In this document: piece by piece, positions 48,874 to 60,895 of the stretch
Numbering within the stretch: the first letter of the stretch is position 1
Layout: every line of letters starts with the position of its first letter
From: Sordaria brevicollis
Lineage: Eukaryota > Ascomycota > Sordariomycetes > Sordariales > Sordariaceae
Direction of reading: 5' to 3'
Length of the DNA: 64,000 nt
Assembly: GCA_033439795.1 (NCBI GenBank)
Contig: JAUTDP010000003.1
Coordinates: 3,410,001 to 3,474,000, forward strand
Notes under the pieces: model-generated
Database searches by the model: none
What the model was told of the DNA's origin: nothing
Seen by the model: only the letters and a program-made list of their open reading frames with translations
Translations under genes and position numbers: made by a program

Positions 48874-51800
48874 TTTTAACTCTTTAAATTTTCCGCTTTC
48901 CTTAATAAAGTATTAACCGTTCTATTCTCCCTTCTTAACCGATATAATATAATAAAATAATATTAAAATAAGAATTCCGCCTAACTTACCTACCGTAAAT
49001 TTAAAAATTTCTTAATATTAAACTATTTAAACGCCTTATTATCCGTAAGGACCAAAAAAAGTTCGTATAAGCCAATAAATTCTACCCGCTAATATTATAA
49101 GGCTCTAACGATAACCATTAATTCTTTATCGTAAATTAAATAATTATATTCTATTTTATATATAGTCTCGGAATAAAAAATAATTGGATACTATTCGTTA
49201 TCGATTAATTAAAATAAAATTCCTACTATTATTCCATTTAAAGCGTCTATTTCTACCCGTATCGGCTATTCGTATTTAAAATATACTAAAATAAATATTA
49301 ATAATAATCGTCCTTTAAATTCTTCGAAGGCTACTTAGTAATCTTTATTTTAATTAAAAACCTCTCCTTTTTTCGTTATTATTATTAATAATTTAACAAT
49401 CCGGCTATAATTTTTAACGAAGCGCCGGTAAAAATTATAAAACTTTAAGAAAGATTATATTCTTTATATACTTATTAAAATTTATTAATCCTTTACGACC
49501 GTAATCTTTTAAAGGTTAACGGATACGTTATTAGTCCCAATAATAAAACTTAAGAATTTAATCTTCTCGACGTAGAATTCGCATTTATTTAGGTCCATTT
49601 ATAATCCCGCTACCTCTAACCTAATTAATACCTTTTTAATATAAATTTTATATTCTTCTAAATTATTCGAAAAAATAAAGATATTATCGATATATACGTT
49701 ATAAAAATTATTAAAATATCTTATTAATATTTTATTAATATACCGCTAAAATATTAATAGTCTATTAATTAATTTAAAAGGTAGAACTTTATATTTATAT
49801 ATACCGTATTTCGTTCGGAATATTATAAATTCTTTATCGTCGAAGTATATATAAATTCGATAAAAGGCCTATTTAATATCGATCTTCGAAAAAATCTTTA
49901 CTTAATTAATCCTAATAATAATTTTATTAATTAAGGGAAGAAAATACTTATCTTTCCTTATAATAGCGTTAAATTTCTAATAATTTACGTAAAACCTTAA
50001 TTTACTGTGAGCCTTAAATACGAAGAAGATAGGCGCTATTTAAAGTATAAAATTACTTTTAATAAAACCTTTAGTTAACGCTTTATTTACATATTTCTAA
50101 TAAATTTCCAATTCATCGACTAATATTTTATATAATAAACTATACTTAAAGTTTTCGGGCTTTATTCCGTCCGTTAAATCGATTTTATAATTATTAATAT
50201 AATAATCCGGTAAAATATTAAACTCCTTCTTATTAAATATATTTAAATATTCGTAAATATATTTAAGGATTTCTTTTTTAATTCGCTCGCGTAATTCTAC
50301 TTTATCTTTAATAAGGGTTTACCTTTTATAATCGTTAATAAATCGGTCGAATTTATAAAAATTAATCACCCTTATATATTCCTATTTAATAAATATAAAA
50401 AAAATATCGGCACTAATTACCGTAAAATCGTTATAATATTTATATTATTTTACGCTATTTCTTTTCAATCGGTATTAGCCCCGCGCGTCTTCGTTTTAAA
50501 AGGGGTCGTTTTTTCGCTTAACTTCTAACATCTTAATATATTTTCGTCGTATAAATATTATATCCTCCTCCTTTATCCTTAAAATGTATTAATTTAATAA
50601 TTATCGTTCTATTTTTACTAAATTTTTATTTTTTCCGCATCGGATTAATTATTCCTTTAATTCTTCGAATAATTTGATTAATCGACTAGATTTTATTAAA
50701 GGCGATAATATTACATTTTTAACGAATATTTCGAATTCTTAAATACGTTTATTAAAAGCTAATAATATTGTAATTACTTTATCGAAAATAAAGTTAACGT
50801 TAACGATATCGACTAAGACCTTATATTTTTTTAATTAATATTTACCCAAAATAACGTCGTACCCCGAATTAACGACAATTATTACCTCTTTATCGAACCG
50901 TTAACTTTATACTTTAATAATTCCCTTCAAATATTAATTAATCGTTTCGCTATATTACCCGGTATACCCTCCTATAATATAAGGATAAAAATTATATAAT
51001 CTTTCTATTCTTTATTTAATTATATTATTAATAAAGTCTTTACTTATAAAAATATTACCGTTTATTCCCGAATTAATAAGCGTATTATTCGTAAATAAAA
51101 TTTTTCTATTATTATTTATTATAATATAAGATATAATTAACGCGGGTCTACCTAAATAATCCTTTAAAAAACCTTTATTTACTTTTATACTTTCCAATAA
51201 TATTTCTTTTAAATTTTTTCTAAAATAAGCACTTATTAATTCAATCCCTAGGAGGGAATTTAATATTCCTAGGGTAATTAATTTTCCGCTTTATTATCGG
51301 CCGGTTTATCGTCCTCTTTATTTTTACGGCTATAATAATTAACGAATTCGTTAATATAATTAAGGTTTCTACTATAATAATTAAAATAATTATAGAAATA
51401 ATATTTAATTTCCTTATATATAAAATATTTATTTTCTTCGAATAATTTATAAGCTTCCTTATAAATTATATTAGGGGCGTAATAGAAATTACTTCGATTA
51501 TTATTATTAATATTAATACTATTACTAATAATATTATTAAAATTTTTATTAAAATTATTAGAACCCTTAACCTTATTAAACGAATTTATAAAAGAAGAGG
51601 TATTTTTATCCTTATCCCTATTATTTTTTTTAACCTTATTATTATAAAAAATACGTTAGCTAATTTCGACCGCTTTCTTAATTATTAAAACGTATTAATT
51701 AAAAATAATATCCTCTTATCCGTATCTTTAAAAGAGGGCGTTCTAAATAATACCCGGGAATTTTTAATTAAATTCCTATTTCTATAAATTAGGAGGGCGA

Positions 51801-53748
51801 CTATATTCTCCTACTAAACGTACGAATTTATTATAGAATTTTTAAAAGTCCCTATTTATTTCGAATTTTAAATCGTTAAATTCGTAAATAGCCTTTTCCT
51901 TTCGATTATAATCGTAATATTCAGCGTATAAATAAGCGAATAATTTATTAAAAGTTTTAATATTATAAAGACTATCGGCGAAATAGGGTTCAAAATCCTA
52001 AATAATTTTACTAACGGTATAATTCTTAATATATATCTTTTTAATTTTATTATTAAAAAAATAATCGGTATTCAATTTAAATTTATTAAAAATATAATAA
52101 TATTAAACGTTAAAAGTAATAATATTTTTATTTTTTTCATTATAAAAGTAGGGTAAATCCTTCTCTTTAATTAATAAACATCCCTAATTAGCAATAGAAA
52201 AATCGGTAATAAATATTTCCTTATAACGTCCTCTATTATTATTATCTTTATTGCAATTAGCGCTATTATAGCGTTTAAAATTTTCGGAAATTAAAAAAGC
52301 AACCTTCTTCTTACGAAGATTAATATTTTCCTTATAAAAATCAATATTTTCTTTAATTAAAATAGCGACTACAATATATAAATCGGCGATATTACCGTCT
52401 TAAATAACTATTACTCCTTTTAATTCTTCGGCTTAAACCTTTATAATTATTAAATTATTATTAATTTTAACGAACTCTTTTTCTTTTTTAATTAAATCGT
52501 AATAAATCTCATTCTATTTAATAAAAAAGCGGGGGTAGGACGAATAACCCTTAATCGAAGAATTATCTTTTTATTCGTAAGGGGTACCCTATTTATTAAT
52601 ACGGCCGTCGTTAAACGGGGTATTATTTTAAACCTCTTTATCGTCGGATAAATTATCGTTCTAACCGTCGTTAAATAGAATATTATTTTAAATTCCCTTA
52701 TTAAAATAATTAGTAATTTAACGCAACGTAATAAATTAAGCTTAGAATTTACAATTCTTTTCGTACAATATAGCGTTTTTATAACGCAAAATCTCGTAAT
52801 CGTCCGGTTCGAAATCGGGATCCTTACTTCCGTAGGCTTTTAATAATTAATATATTAGGAATATATTTTTACCTTATTCCTTACGTAAATCCTTATAAAA
52901 GCGTTTATTATCCATTTTAACGCCCTTCCAATATTTTAGTAAATTAGCGGCGTATTTATATATTTATTTTAAATTAATATTTAAATTAATAATAATAATT
53001 TAATATTTTCGTTATTAAAAAAGAATAACTTTAATTAAAATAGCCCGTAATTTAATTTCTTCGAAAATAGCGTATACGCTTTCGAAATCCTCGATAATAA
53101 ATTTATAAAATATCGAAGTCTATTAATAAAATATTACTATTATTCTATTCCTAATAATTTTAACCTATAACTATTAAAACTTTAAAAATAAAAGCTAAAT
53201 AACCCTCGTTATATTAAGCCTAATATTTCGCAATTATATTAATCTTCGTATATAAAAAACCGAATAAATCTTCCGTATTAAACGTATAACGAACGTCGGC
53301 GAACTTACTAATAATTTCCTAATTAAAAAACGTAATAACTTCGTCTATATCTTCCGGAATATTATAATCCTTTAAATTAAATTTATCGATATTATATAAT
53401 TAAACATCCTATTTCTCTTTAAGGGTACCGATTATAATATTACTAAACGAACAACGTTTAAAAATATTATTTTATTAAATAATTATATTAAAAATAATAA
53501 ATATATCCGTAATATTGAATTTAATTTATTCGATTATAAATTTATTGGATATATTCTTTTTCTAAGCCTTATTCATTTAAACGCTCTCGGTAATAAATAA
53601 TTTAACGGTTTTAACTATAGTAACCTTTTCATTAGGGGTATACGCTATCGTAATTAATTACAAAGGTATATACTATAATTACTTTAATCGGTAAATAAAT
53701 TTAGGATATTTAAATACCTCCCTAATATATTAAAAATAATTTTATAAT

Positions 53749-54001
53749 TATTACGAGCGACGTAATTACGAGAGATAAGCTTAATACGTTAAATCCAAAT
53801 CTATTATAGAATTATAAAATGAAGAAGAAAAGAAGAAACGAATAAAGGATATACCCCGCGCCAGGGTTTTATACCTAGGCGCGGGCGACCTACGAAGGCG
53901 GCACGCAGTCACGTGCGCTGGTGCGGTCAACCTTTATCAAGTAACCGCCCGAGCGACAACCGGTCCGCCGGACAGGGACCCTGTCCGCCAGCGCCGTAAT
54001 A
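53749..54001 (-). repeat. 5' LTR of element 2
   Basis: 253 bp. The first half is RIP-converted and the second half (53870-54000) is largely unmutated and GC-rich. Confidence 0.9.
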
Positions 54002-54609
54002 ATAATACGTTATATAAAATATATATTTAAATTTAGTAATATATTCGTAACGCTTATTTAAATAAAAAATATATTATATTTCTAATTTAACGTAATCGGC
54101 CTATAAGAAAAGAATTAACGAAATATTAAAAACGGAGATAATAATAAAGAAATTTATAAATTAATATAGGCGCTTATTTTTAAGCGTATTAATTAGACCC
54201 TTTAAAGATATTAATAAAGGGTCGAATTTAGTAAGGCGGGGCTCTGCCTTCTTCTTTTCGTTAAGAATTTCGAATTCTTCGAATTCGATAAAAGGTTTAA
54301 GCGTAGGAATAAATATAGGAAGGAGGGGAGCGTTACGCGGGGAGGAGGAGGGTAGAATAATAAATAAATAAAATATTTAATAAATTAATTAAATCGGATT
54401 GAAGAGGGAAGAATTAATATTAAGCGAATTTACTTTAATAATTATTATAATAATTAAAGAAGAGAAAAAAGGAAAAGAGAAAATTTTTTTTAGGAAGAAG
54501 GGTTTTTATACGTAAATTTATATATTACTACCTAGCGGGGTAAGTAACGATTAGGAGGAAGGCGCGTTCAAATAAAAGGCACGTCTTCGAGAGGGGAGGA
54601 AGGGGGTAA

Positions 54610-54831
54610 TATTATAGGGCTATTACCCGGGTATAGAATTTTAATTATAGCGATTAGAGCGTAGCTATACGCCCCGCTTCGACGCCCCAATGTAACGGTA
54701 CGTATTCTGCCCTCCCGCCTTAAAACCTCGCCGCTAATAGGTCCGCCTCACAATTAGAGTTTTCCTCCTTTATAGAACTTTAATATAGTTATAACGACTA
54801 GTACGTATATTAATTGTGCTTCCCCGTTATA
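54610..54831 (+). repeat. 3' LTR of element 1
   Basis: 222 bp partner of 38480-38701. The 5' 60 bp are AT-converted here but not in the left copy. Confidence 0.92.
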
Positions 54832-55870
54832 AAACCGGTTTTATTTATATTATACCGGTTACTTTTAAGAATAATAGTAATTATAATTCGTATTTCCTTT
54901 ATTATTTTTCGAATTATTTTATCGTTTTTAAATATTTTAATTACCTTTCCGCGGAAGGCTCGTTCGCGAATATAGTACTGTAATCTAAAGAAGGTATACT
55001 ACTTTTTTCTAAATAGAGGATAAGCGTTTAGGTTAATATACTTATAATTACGGGCTTTAGGGTATTTGAGCCAGATTTCGCATACTTTTTACTATAAAAG
55101 CTTAACCGAAGTATTTATCCCCCGCGTTTCTAAATTAATTTACTAACGAAAAAGGAAGTTCTCGAAAATTAATTATTGTCCAACTCTTATATATTTAATA
55201 TTGAATTATATTATAAACTCATTAATATAGGAGAAGGCGGTAAAATTCTTTAATTTATTAAAATATCGAAAGATAAAATAGTATAAAATATTTATACCCT
55301 ATTTCGCTTCGATTTAGCGGGTAATATAATTAAATAACGGTTTCGTAAATTATTAATTAGCTTATTACTAAAATTATAACCGTTAATCCTAAATTAATAT
55401 TAGGTTCTTAATTTTAAATATTGTACTATAAAGATAATTAATAACGATTTAAATCTTTAATAAATTTGTAAGGGGAGTAAATTATATAATAATAAATTTA
55501 ATAAAATAACCTTTAAAGTGGGTAAAAACGGTTATATTAATAAAGGGTAAGTAAAAGAGAGTATTTAAGTAAAAGAAGGTAGGTAAAATAAGGGAAATGA
55601 AGGGAAATGAAGGTATTATTACCTATTGTATATTAGTAAATAGAAATTGAGAATTAAATTTTGAGACCTTAACCCTCATTTTTAACGGCCCGATTACACT
55701 TATTAGATGTTTGGAACGGGCTGTTAGCACCCCCCTAGATGCAAAAACGGGCCGCCAGCCATTGTAATAGCAATTAGCAATATTGGCTACCAGAGGGAAT
55801 GCGGGCAGCTAGAACCCTGTGCAAAAGGGGGGTTCTAGCAAAAGGGGGGCCTTGCAACTGCAGGGGAGAT

Positions 55871-56772
55871 TATTATAGAGTACTTAGAATAATGACGGAA
55901 GAATCCCCGAAGGCACGTTAGCTCCGTTACATTCCAGTGGGTTTTGGTAATTAGTTTGGTTACAACCACCTGATTCTTTTCAAATCAAGGTGTGCCTACC
56001 GAGCTGGTTTGTCAATCGATGGCCAACGGTTTACACGAAAGTCGCAAACACCCCCATTTAGTCCTCCGACATTTTTTGTATATCTATATATTTTCCCCTC
56101 ACGCCCACTTCACTATCCGACATCAATCCTCTAGTCTAGTCCGGAGACACCCCTGGTCATTGATGAGCGTCGATTGCGCCTCAAAGTGCCGGGCCCCATT
56201 CATATGTATTTGACCATTTTGCAAAATGGGTACGTGAACATATAACTCTGGACACCTCAGCACCAGGTCACGCGGCTTTTCGTATTACCCGCTATGTCAG
56301 TTAGTCCTAACATGGATGGCCCTGACACTCGACGGCACAAATACTTCCTCTGCCCTCGACGGCGAATCTAGCTTGAGGAAACTATAAACAAAAGACATTC
56401 ACCAACCAAAAGATGTATCAGAATTGTTATTCCTCACCTCAAGGTTCCGCGGCGTCCTTTTACAGGCTGCGGCAGGTCGTGGTGGCCGGGAACACGTAGG
56501 TAGGAATCCATTTGTTGTTTACGGGGCCAATTCGTCGAACTTCGCAAGAGTGGCTGTCCATAGGTCACTCGCTTTAGAGGCGACTTGCGTACTCAAATCT
56601 GGTGTTCATGTTGAGAATGAGGAATTCCAATGTCATATACCCTATCTAGTACCGCGAAGCTTCATACAGAAAAGAACAAGACCAAATCTCTGCCCTCATC
56701 AAGACAACATTCCCTCCACCTGCCCTCCCCCCGCGTCCTCCATCCGCAATTCCGCATTGCTATCCCCAGCTT
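55871..56772. other. Transition from transposon nest to gene island
   Basis: Normal base composition resumes sharply at the TA duplication (55871). No supported gene; 3' flank of the membrane-protein gene. Confidence 0.45.
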
Positions 56773-59469
56773 TCACCCAATGTGCGGGACATACCGAGAC
56801 CACTGAGGTAGCTGATACGCCGAGTCCGGTAAGTGCGCGAGGTTGATGAAGGAAATAACGACCAGGTATATGCGTGCCAGGACGTAGAGCACTGTGAGTA
56901 AAGCCGTAAATACGTCGAAGATGATTTTGAAAAGATACAGGAAGAATAACGTAGAACTCAAAAATAAAATAGCGGGGATCCGGGACAACCAGATCGCCAC
57001 TAGGCCGAACATCCTGAGTGGCCGATTGTTCTCATAGTTGTAGAAGGGTTGGTTCATGATGAAATACTCCACAGAAGTAGCGAGTTTTACTCCAGTGCAC
57101 CACTCAGCAATGGGGGTGTCAGCCCATGGTCGATCGGTAAACTCATCATAAATCTCGTACACAAGCCGCGGTTCTTGCCAGACGGGTGGCAATGTAGTCC
57201 AAGAAAACACGCAAGCAACCAGAACACCTGTTGCGGCTATAGTGATGCTTGAGACCCTCCAGAGCACCCTTTCGACGCTGCTCGTGAATGGTGCATTCCA
57301 TGCGACGCAATGAAGCCCGCCATAGATGAGGCCTACAGCTCCAAATCCAATGAAGAGTGGGAGGTACTGATCATAGTCTTGAAACCGGGGCAGGTTGTGA
57401 GCCCGGTCAGCGAAAGCATCTTTGGGTAGGTCATGGTACTGGTCCTGGTCTGATCCGAGGGCTAGTCGCCATCTGGTTAAGTCTGAGTGCTGAATAATCA
57501 TACAAGGCATCTCAATTGCAGTACTGGGGTTCATCGGGGTATACTCAGACCTTTTATCTGGGTCTAGTAAAATGATACCGTCGCACTCACCGCCCCCAAG
57601 CACAGCCGTGTGTTTCTTTGGACTGCTTGATAGAAAAACGTCGAGAGGAGCAGCAGACTCTGTGACACTCAAACAAAGCCTGGGGCTATAAAGCATGACT
57701 TTGATTAGCGACCTAGACAACAGGACAGTGATTGGTTGGTTGTACAATTGATGAATCGTAGCAAGACGTTCTTTGACAAACACAGAATAAAGAGGTGGGA
57801 TGAAACTCACGCATGCGGCTGAGAACCATAAAATATACTGTGAAAAAGAGGTGCAAGAATAATCGTGTCCTCGTCGTCCTTGTGAAGATCTCCAGGTATC
57901 CCTTCCCGCTCTCCGAAGTGCCGTTCAGGGCTCATGTCTGTCATATTGAGCCTGTATTGCTTCTCTCGCGCCTCGAAGGGCCGCTCAGACGGGTCAATAT
58001 GAAAGGAAGACCCATCGCTTGTGCCCCGTTGGACAGGAAAGTGGAAGGCCGATAGTTTACCAAGAAATCTAAAGTACTTGGATTCTGATCTTTTCAGGTC
58101 CAACTTGCTTTTAGTGCATAAAGCTGCAATTATCTTGGCCTCTTCAAGATCCCTGTCGTTCGTACTTGGTTGGAATAAGATCGTTTCATGCTCGACGACA
58201 TCAAGTGGCTTATTCCACCATAGTGCGTAGATGAACAAGGTACAGATTGCATGACCGAATGTGTTGAGTTCGAGCAAACTTATTGCTAAGCCTTGCGAAA
58301 ATCGTGTAAGACATTGGACACAAAACCAGGATGCTGACTTTTTTTTTCTTGTCAGGTCAATCAAGAATAAGCGAAGGTAAAGGGCGTTGAGTACGGACCT
58401 TGAATGCAGACAAGAGTTTTTGCGAAAGCACTCCCTTTGCTTTTGTCTTTGATCTTGGTCTTAGAAAGGTCGGGAATAAACTTCTCGTAGCCGTCGTCCT
58501 TCAAAAACTGTAGCCCTTTTGGGGTCAGTGTGAGCCGTGTGCGTTGTCGTTGCCTTTTGTTGGTCCTGTACCATTTGCGTTCCCATTTAATGTCAGTAAA
58601 TTCTGTTGTCGGAAAAAAGTTATTAATTTTGTGTGCATTCCCATGGGGATCGTTGTCCCTCATCTCTATAGCAATGCCACCCATCACTGCCAGAAACCCA
58701 TGTGCCATGGTCCATTTTCCACCAGGCTTAACCGCCACTGTAGGAGGGTTCTGTGTGAAACTCAATTGATCAGCTTATCAAAACACTCGAGTGCGTCCTA
58801 ACTTTGCTTTTTTATTCACCTCTTCGTCCCCTTGACTACGTCGTGATGGGATGACTGAATTCCTTTCGCACACCGAGTCCCTGCCAAAGAGCAAATCCAG
58901 CCCAAGGGTCGAATCACCATCACTACCATGCTCACTTCCCTGTTTATTCATTGTTTTGACAAGAGACCTCGCCTGCACATATTGCTGATAGGCCGTATAA
59001 ACAATCTGTCTTTCAGTCAGCTATTCAATACACGTTGATTTTTATACAAAGGAATGTTCCCCGAAGAAACCCTAAGGTTTGATTCTGTACCGCAGACTTC
59101 TTTGTAGGTACCAGATCCTTGTGATTTTGGTGGGTTGAGAACCGTTCGGATTCATGTATCATTTTGTCGGTGGTCCATCGTTGAAAATGCACTAGGAATA
59201 AATGGATATTGTGCAGAAAGAAATGACGAAGAACTCACGATCTCAGGACTCAATAGCCCAAGCATCAACCACCCAATCTTTCTCAAAAGCTGCTTCCAAC
59301 CTGGCTCATCGTGCTCAGGCACATTCAAATGTATGGCCGTCCACACACAGAGACCGAGCGTAACGAGACATACGGATAAAATACCGAAAGTCCCTCGAGT
59401 ACTGGGTTCTGGGACCCAGTTCGGATCAGATGAGTTTGTGAAGCTGTGGCCGAAGACCTCGTGGCTCAT
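56773..59469 (-). CDS. Five-exon multi-spanning membrane protein of unknown function
   Basis: Exons 59469-59239, 59005-58820, 58750-58399, 58333-57811, 57685-56773; introns 233, 69, 65, 125 bp, all GT-AG with matching phases; 734 aa. Exon 1: STRGTFGILSVCLVTLGLC (membrane segment 1), then WTAIHLNVPE and LLRKIGWLMLGLLSPEI. Exon 3 has KWTMAHGFLAVMGGIAIEM and LTLTPKGLQFLKDDGYEKFIPDLS. Exon 4 has GLAISLLELNTFGHAICTLFIYALWW NKPLDV. Exon 5 has several strongly hydrophobic helices (LPLFIGFGAVGLIYGG; ATGVLVACVF; a long hydrophobic stretch near the C-terminus) and ends SAYQLPQWSRYVPHIG. This layout fits a widespread but uncharacterised fungal membrane-protein family. Intron 1 is long for this organism and the third donor (GTCCGT) is atypical, so those joints are the least certain. 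Confidence 0.8.
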
Positions 59470-60895
59470 CGTGATTGACAGGTAAAGGACAGGTTTGGAC
59501 AGGTTTCAGTCAGTATCAGGATAGCTGACAGTCAATTGATAGAAAATAGAAAATGAAAAGAGGCCTCGGGGGGTGTCGAGAACTTGTGTTTTAAGTATGG
59601 TAGTGTGCGTTGCGATTGAATGGAAGCCTGATCTTTCGAATCAGCGCCGTTAAAGCCAGCCCCGTTAATGAATGACTTGATACCTACCTATCACCAGTCT
59701 TGCCAATAGCCTGAGCTCTTCGTACATCGAGCCCAAAGATGCACTAGCGCATAAGCCACACTCCGGGTCCGTAGCCTTACCATCTACCACCTCACAAAAA
59801 CATCGACATTTGCGAATTCGCCAATTGACTGGCGGTCAACGGTGCCACGTGCCCGTTGAACTGTCCCGTCGGAGCTCCACAGCCATTCACTGCGCATGGC
59901 CAAACATTCCTGTCTGGATGCCATGTCCTCGTCTATCCCTGATCTCGTTGCAGCTTGGGCACCAAAGATGCCTTTGCAAGCCTTATTGGACATTCTGGTG
60001 CTACTCGGTGGTCCTGACGTGTTGACTGTCCAAAAATGCTGGTCGTTGATCGGTGGCTGGAAAGGGCTTCGATGTCTGCAATCAACAACGCCACCATACA
60101 AGTCGGCGGAAGTCAAGCCGGAACCTCAATCAACTCAGACGGATATTGGAGCTCGAGTATGTTTCGGATTGTGGTCCGCCTTACTACTCGTCAGGTCTAC
60201 AAAATCGACCGTCTGACTAGTAGTGGCCCGCTCACTAGTCAGATGGTCGGTTTTGTAGACCTGACGAGTACGCCTCCAGGGGTGTATTTTGAGTTGGTAT
60301 GATACCGATTAGAGGCAGAATCGGGCCGGCTGTGCCATCGGTTGGGACGGCCCCTGATGAAGGGAGTTTGTTGCGAAGTCGATGGACGGATGGTTGAATG
60401 GGAATAAGCAATAGAATGGAAGTCAGAGAAGGAGAAGGCCACGGAGGGAAACCTTGATGGGCAGGAACACTGAGCCATGGAGCTCTCCAATCCAGCTGCA
60501 CATCGCACCTTCCCAAACTCCCACTTCATTAACAAGGAAAGAGGGCCACCTTTCTGGTTAAGACGCGAGCGGCATGCAACTGACAAACTCAGAAGGAGCA
60601 ATGGGAAGAAGAAAGAGAAAGAAATCTTACATCGCAACACAACGGCGGAGAGTACCTACAAATGGCTGCAAGATCATGAAAAAGGCTCGACGACCAGATG
60701 GACAACCACCACACTTTCCATCATTACTGAACCCCCTTTTGACTCTTCAACGTACACAAGTTGCTCCCGAGCCGCAAACGCCAAACCTTACAAACCCTCT
60801 CAGTTTTCATGCATGTGTCTCATTCCCACACACTCATACGCTTTTAACCACTCCCAACAACATCTACCTAGATCACCCCCATCCCATTCTCTAAC
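59470..60895. other. Intergenic with a strong hairpin
   Basis: Upstream of the membrane gene and downstream of DNA ligase. Several short overlapping frames on both strands (59784-60216, 60239-60640) lack splice or family support. The only clear structure is the inverted repeat at 60185-60270. Confidence 0.45.
60185..60270. repeat. 37-bp inverted repeat (hairpin, 12-bp loop)
   Basis: Arms 60185-60221 and 60234-60270 pair at 35 of 37 positions around the spacer agtggcccgctc. The two mismatches (T/C and G/A) are transition-type. Confidence 0.9.

Larger units (their letters stand above)
44543..54001 (-). mobile_element. Ty3/Gypsy-like LTR retrotransposon 2 nested in element 1
   Basis: LTRs 44543-44795 and 53749-54001 are 253 bp each, start TATTACGAGCG (from TGTTACG), end TAATA, with target duplication ATAAT at 44538-44542 and 54002-54006. 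The polyprotein reads on the minus strand: an RT active-site relic YIDNIFIF lies near 49665-49695, so the 5' LTR is the right-hand one. Gag relics lie between about 51 and 53.5 kb, and integrase would lie left of element 3. No frame is intact. Element 3 interrupts it at 46660. Confidence 0.88.
38480..54831 (+). mobile_element. Ty3/Gypsy LTR retrotransposon 1, RIP-degraded, host of element 2
   Basis: LTRs 38480-38701 and 54610-54831 are both 222 bp, start TATTATAGGGC and are flanked by the 5-bp duplication AAACC (38475-38479, 54832-54836). Plus-strand relics: the RT block runs about 41090-41500 with LRFYYDY, a FYKIR relic and YINDVLVF (from a YIDDVLV box) at about 41490; an RNase H-like region lies near 41930; the integrase relic MDFITDFPPVNDY lies near 42910, followed by KAFLRYFVRYYN. 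The order RT-RNaseH-integrase defines Ty3/Gypsy. All frames are interrupted by TAA/TAG at RIP sites. Element 2 is inserted at 44543, splitting off the 3' part (54007-54609). Confidence 0.92.
37295..55870. mobile_element. Outer TIR DNA transposon (about 2.2 kb) disrupted by nested retroelements
   Basis: A perfect 20-bp inverted repeat, ATCTCCCCTGCAGTTGCAAG, lies at 37295-37314 and (reversed) at 55851-55870, each flanked outside by TA (37293-37294, 55871-55872), the target of Tc1/mariner-pogo elements. Subterminal caaaaggggg runs are present at both ends (37332-37360; 55821-55849). Removing the inserted LTR element (38480-54831) and one copy of its AAACC duplication leaves 2219 bp, the size of a fungal pogo/Fot-like element. 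The interior is RIP-degraded, so a transposase could not be identified; the class is inferred from size, TIR and TA. Confidence 0.75.

Noticed and set aside
60239..60640. 133-codon minus frame with a hydrophobic N-terminus
   Set aside because: Signal-like start but no conserved pattern afterwards, overlaps the hairpin, and equally long frames exist on the other strand.
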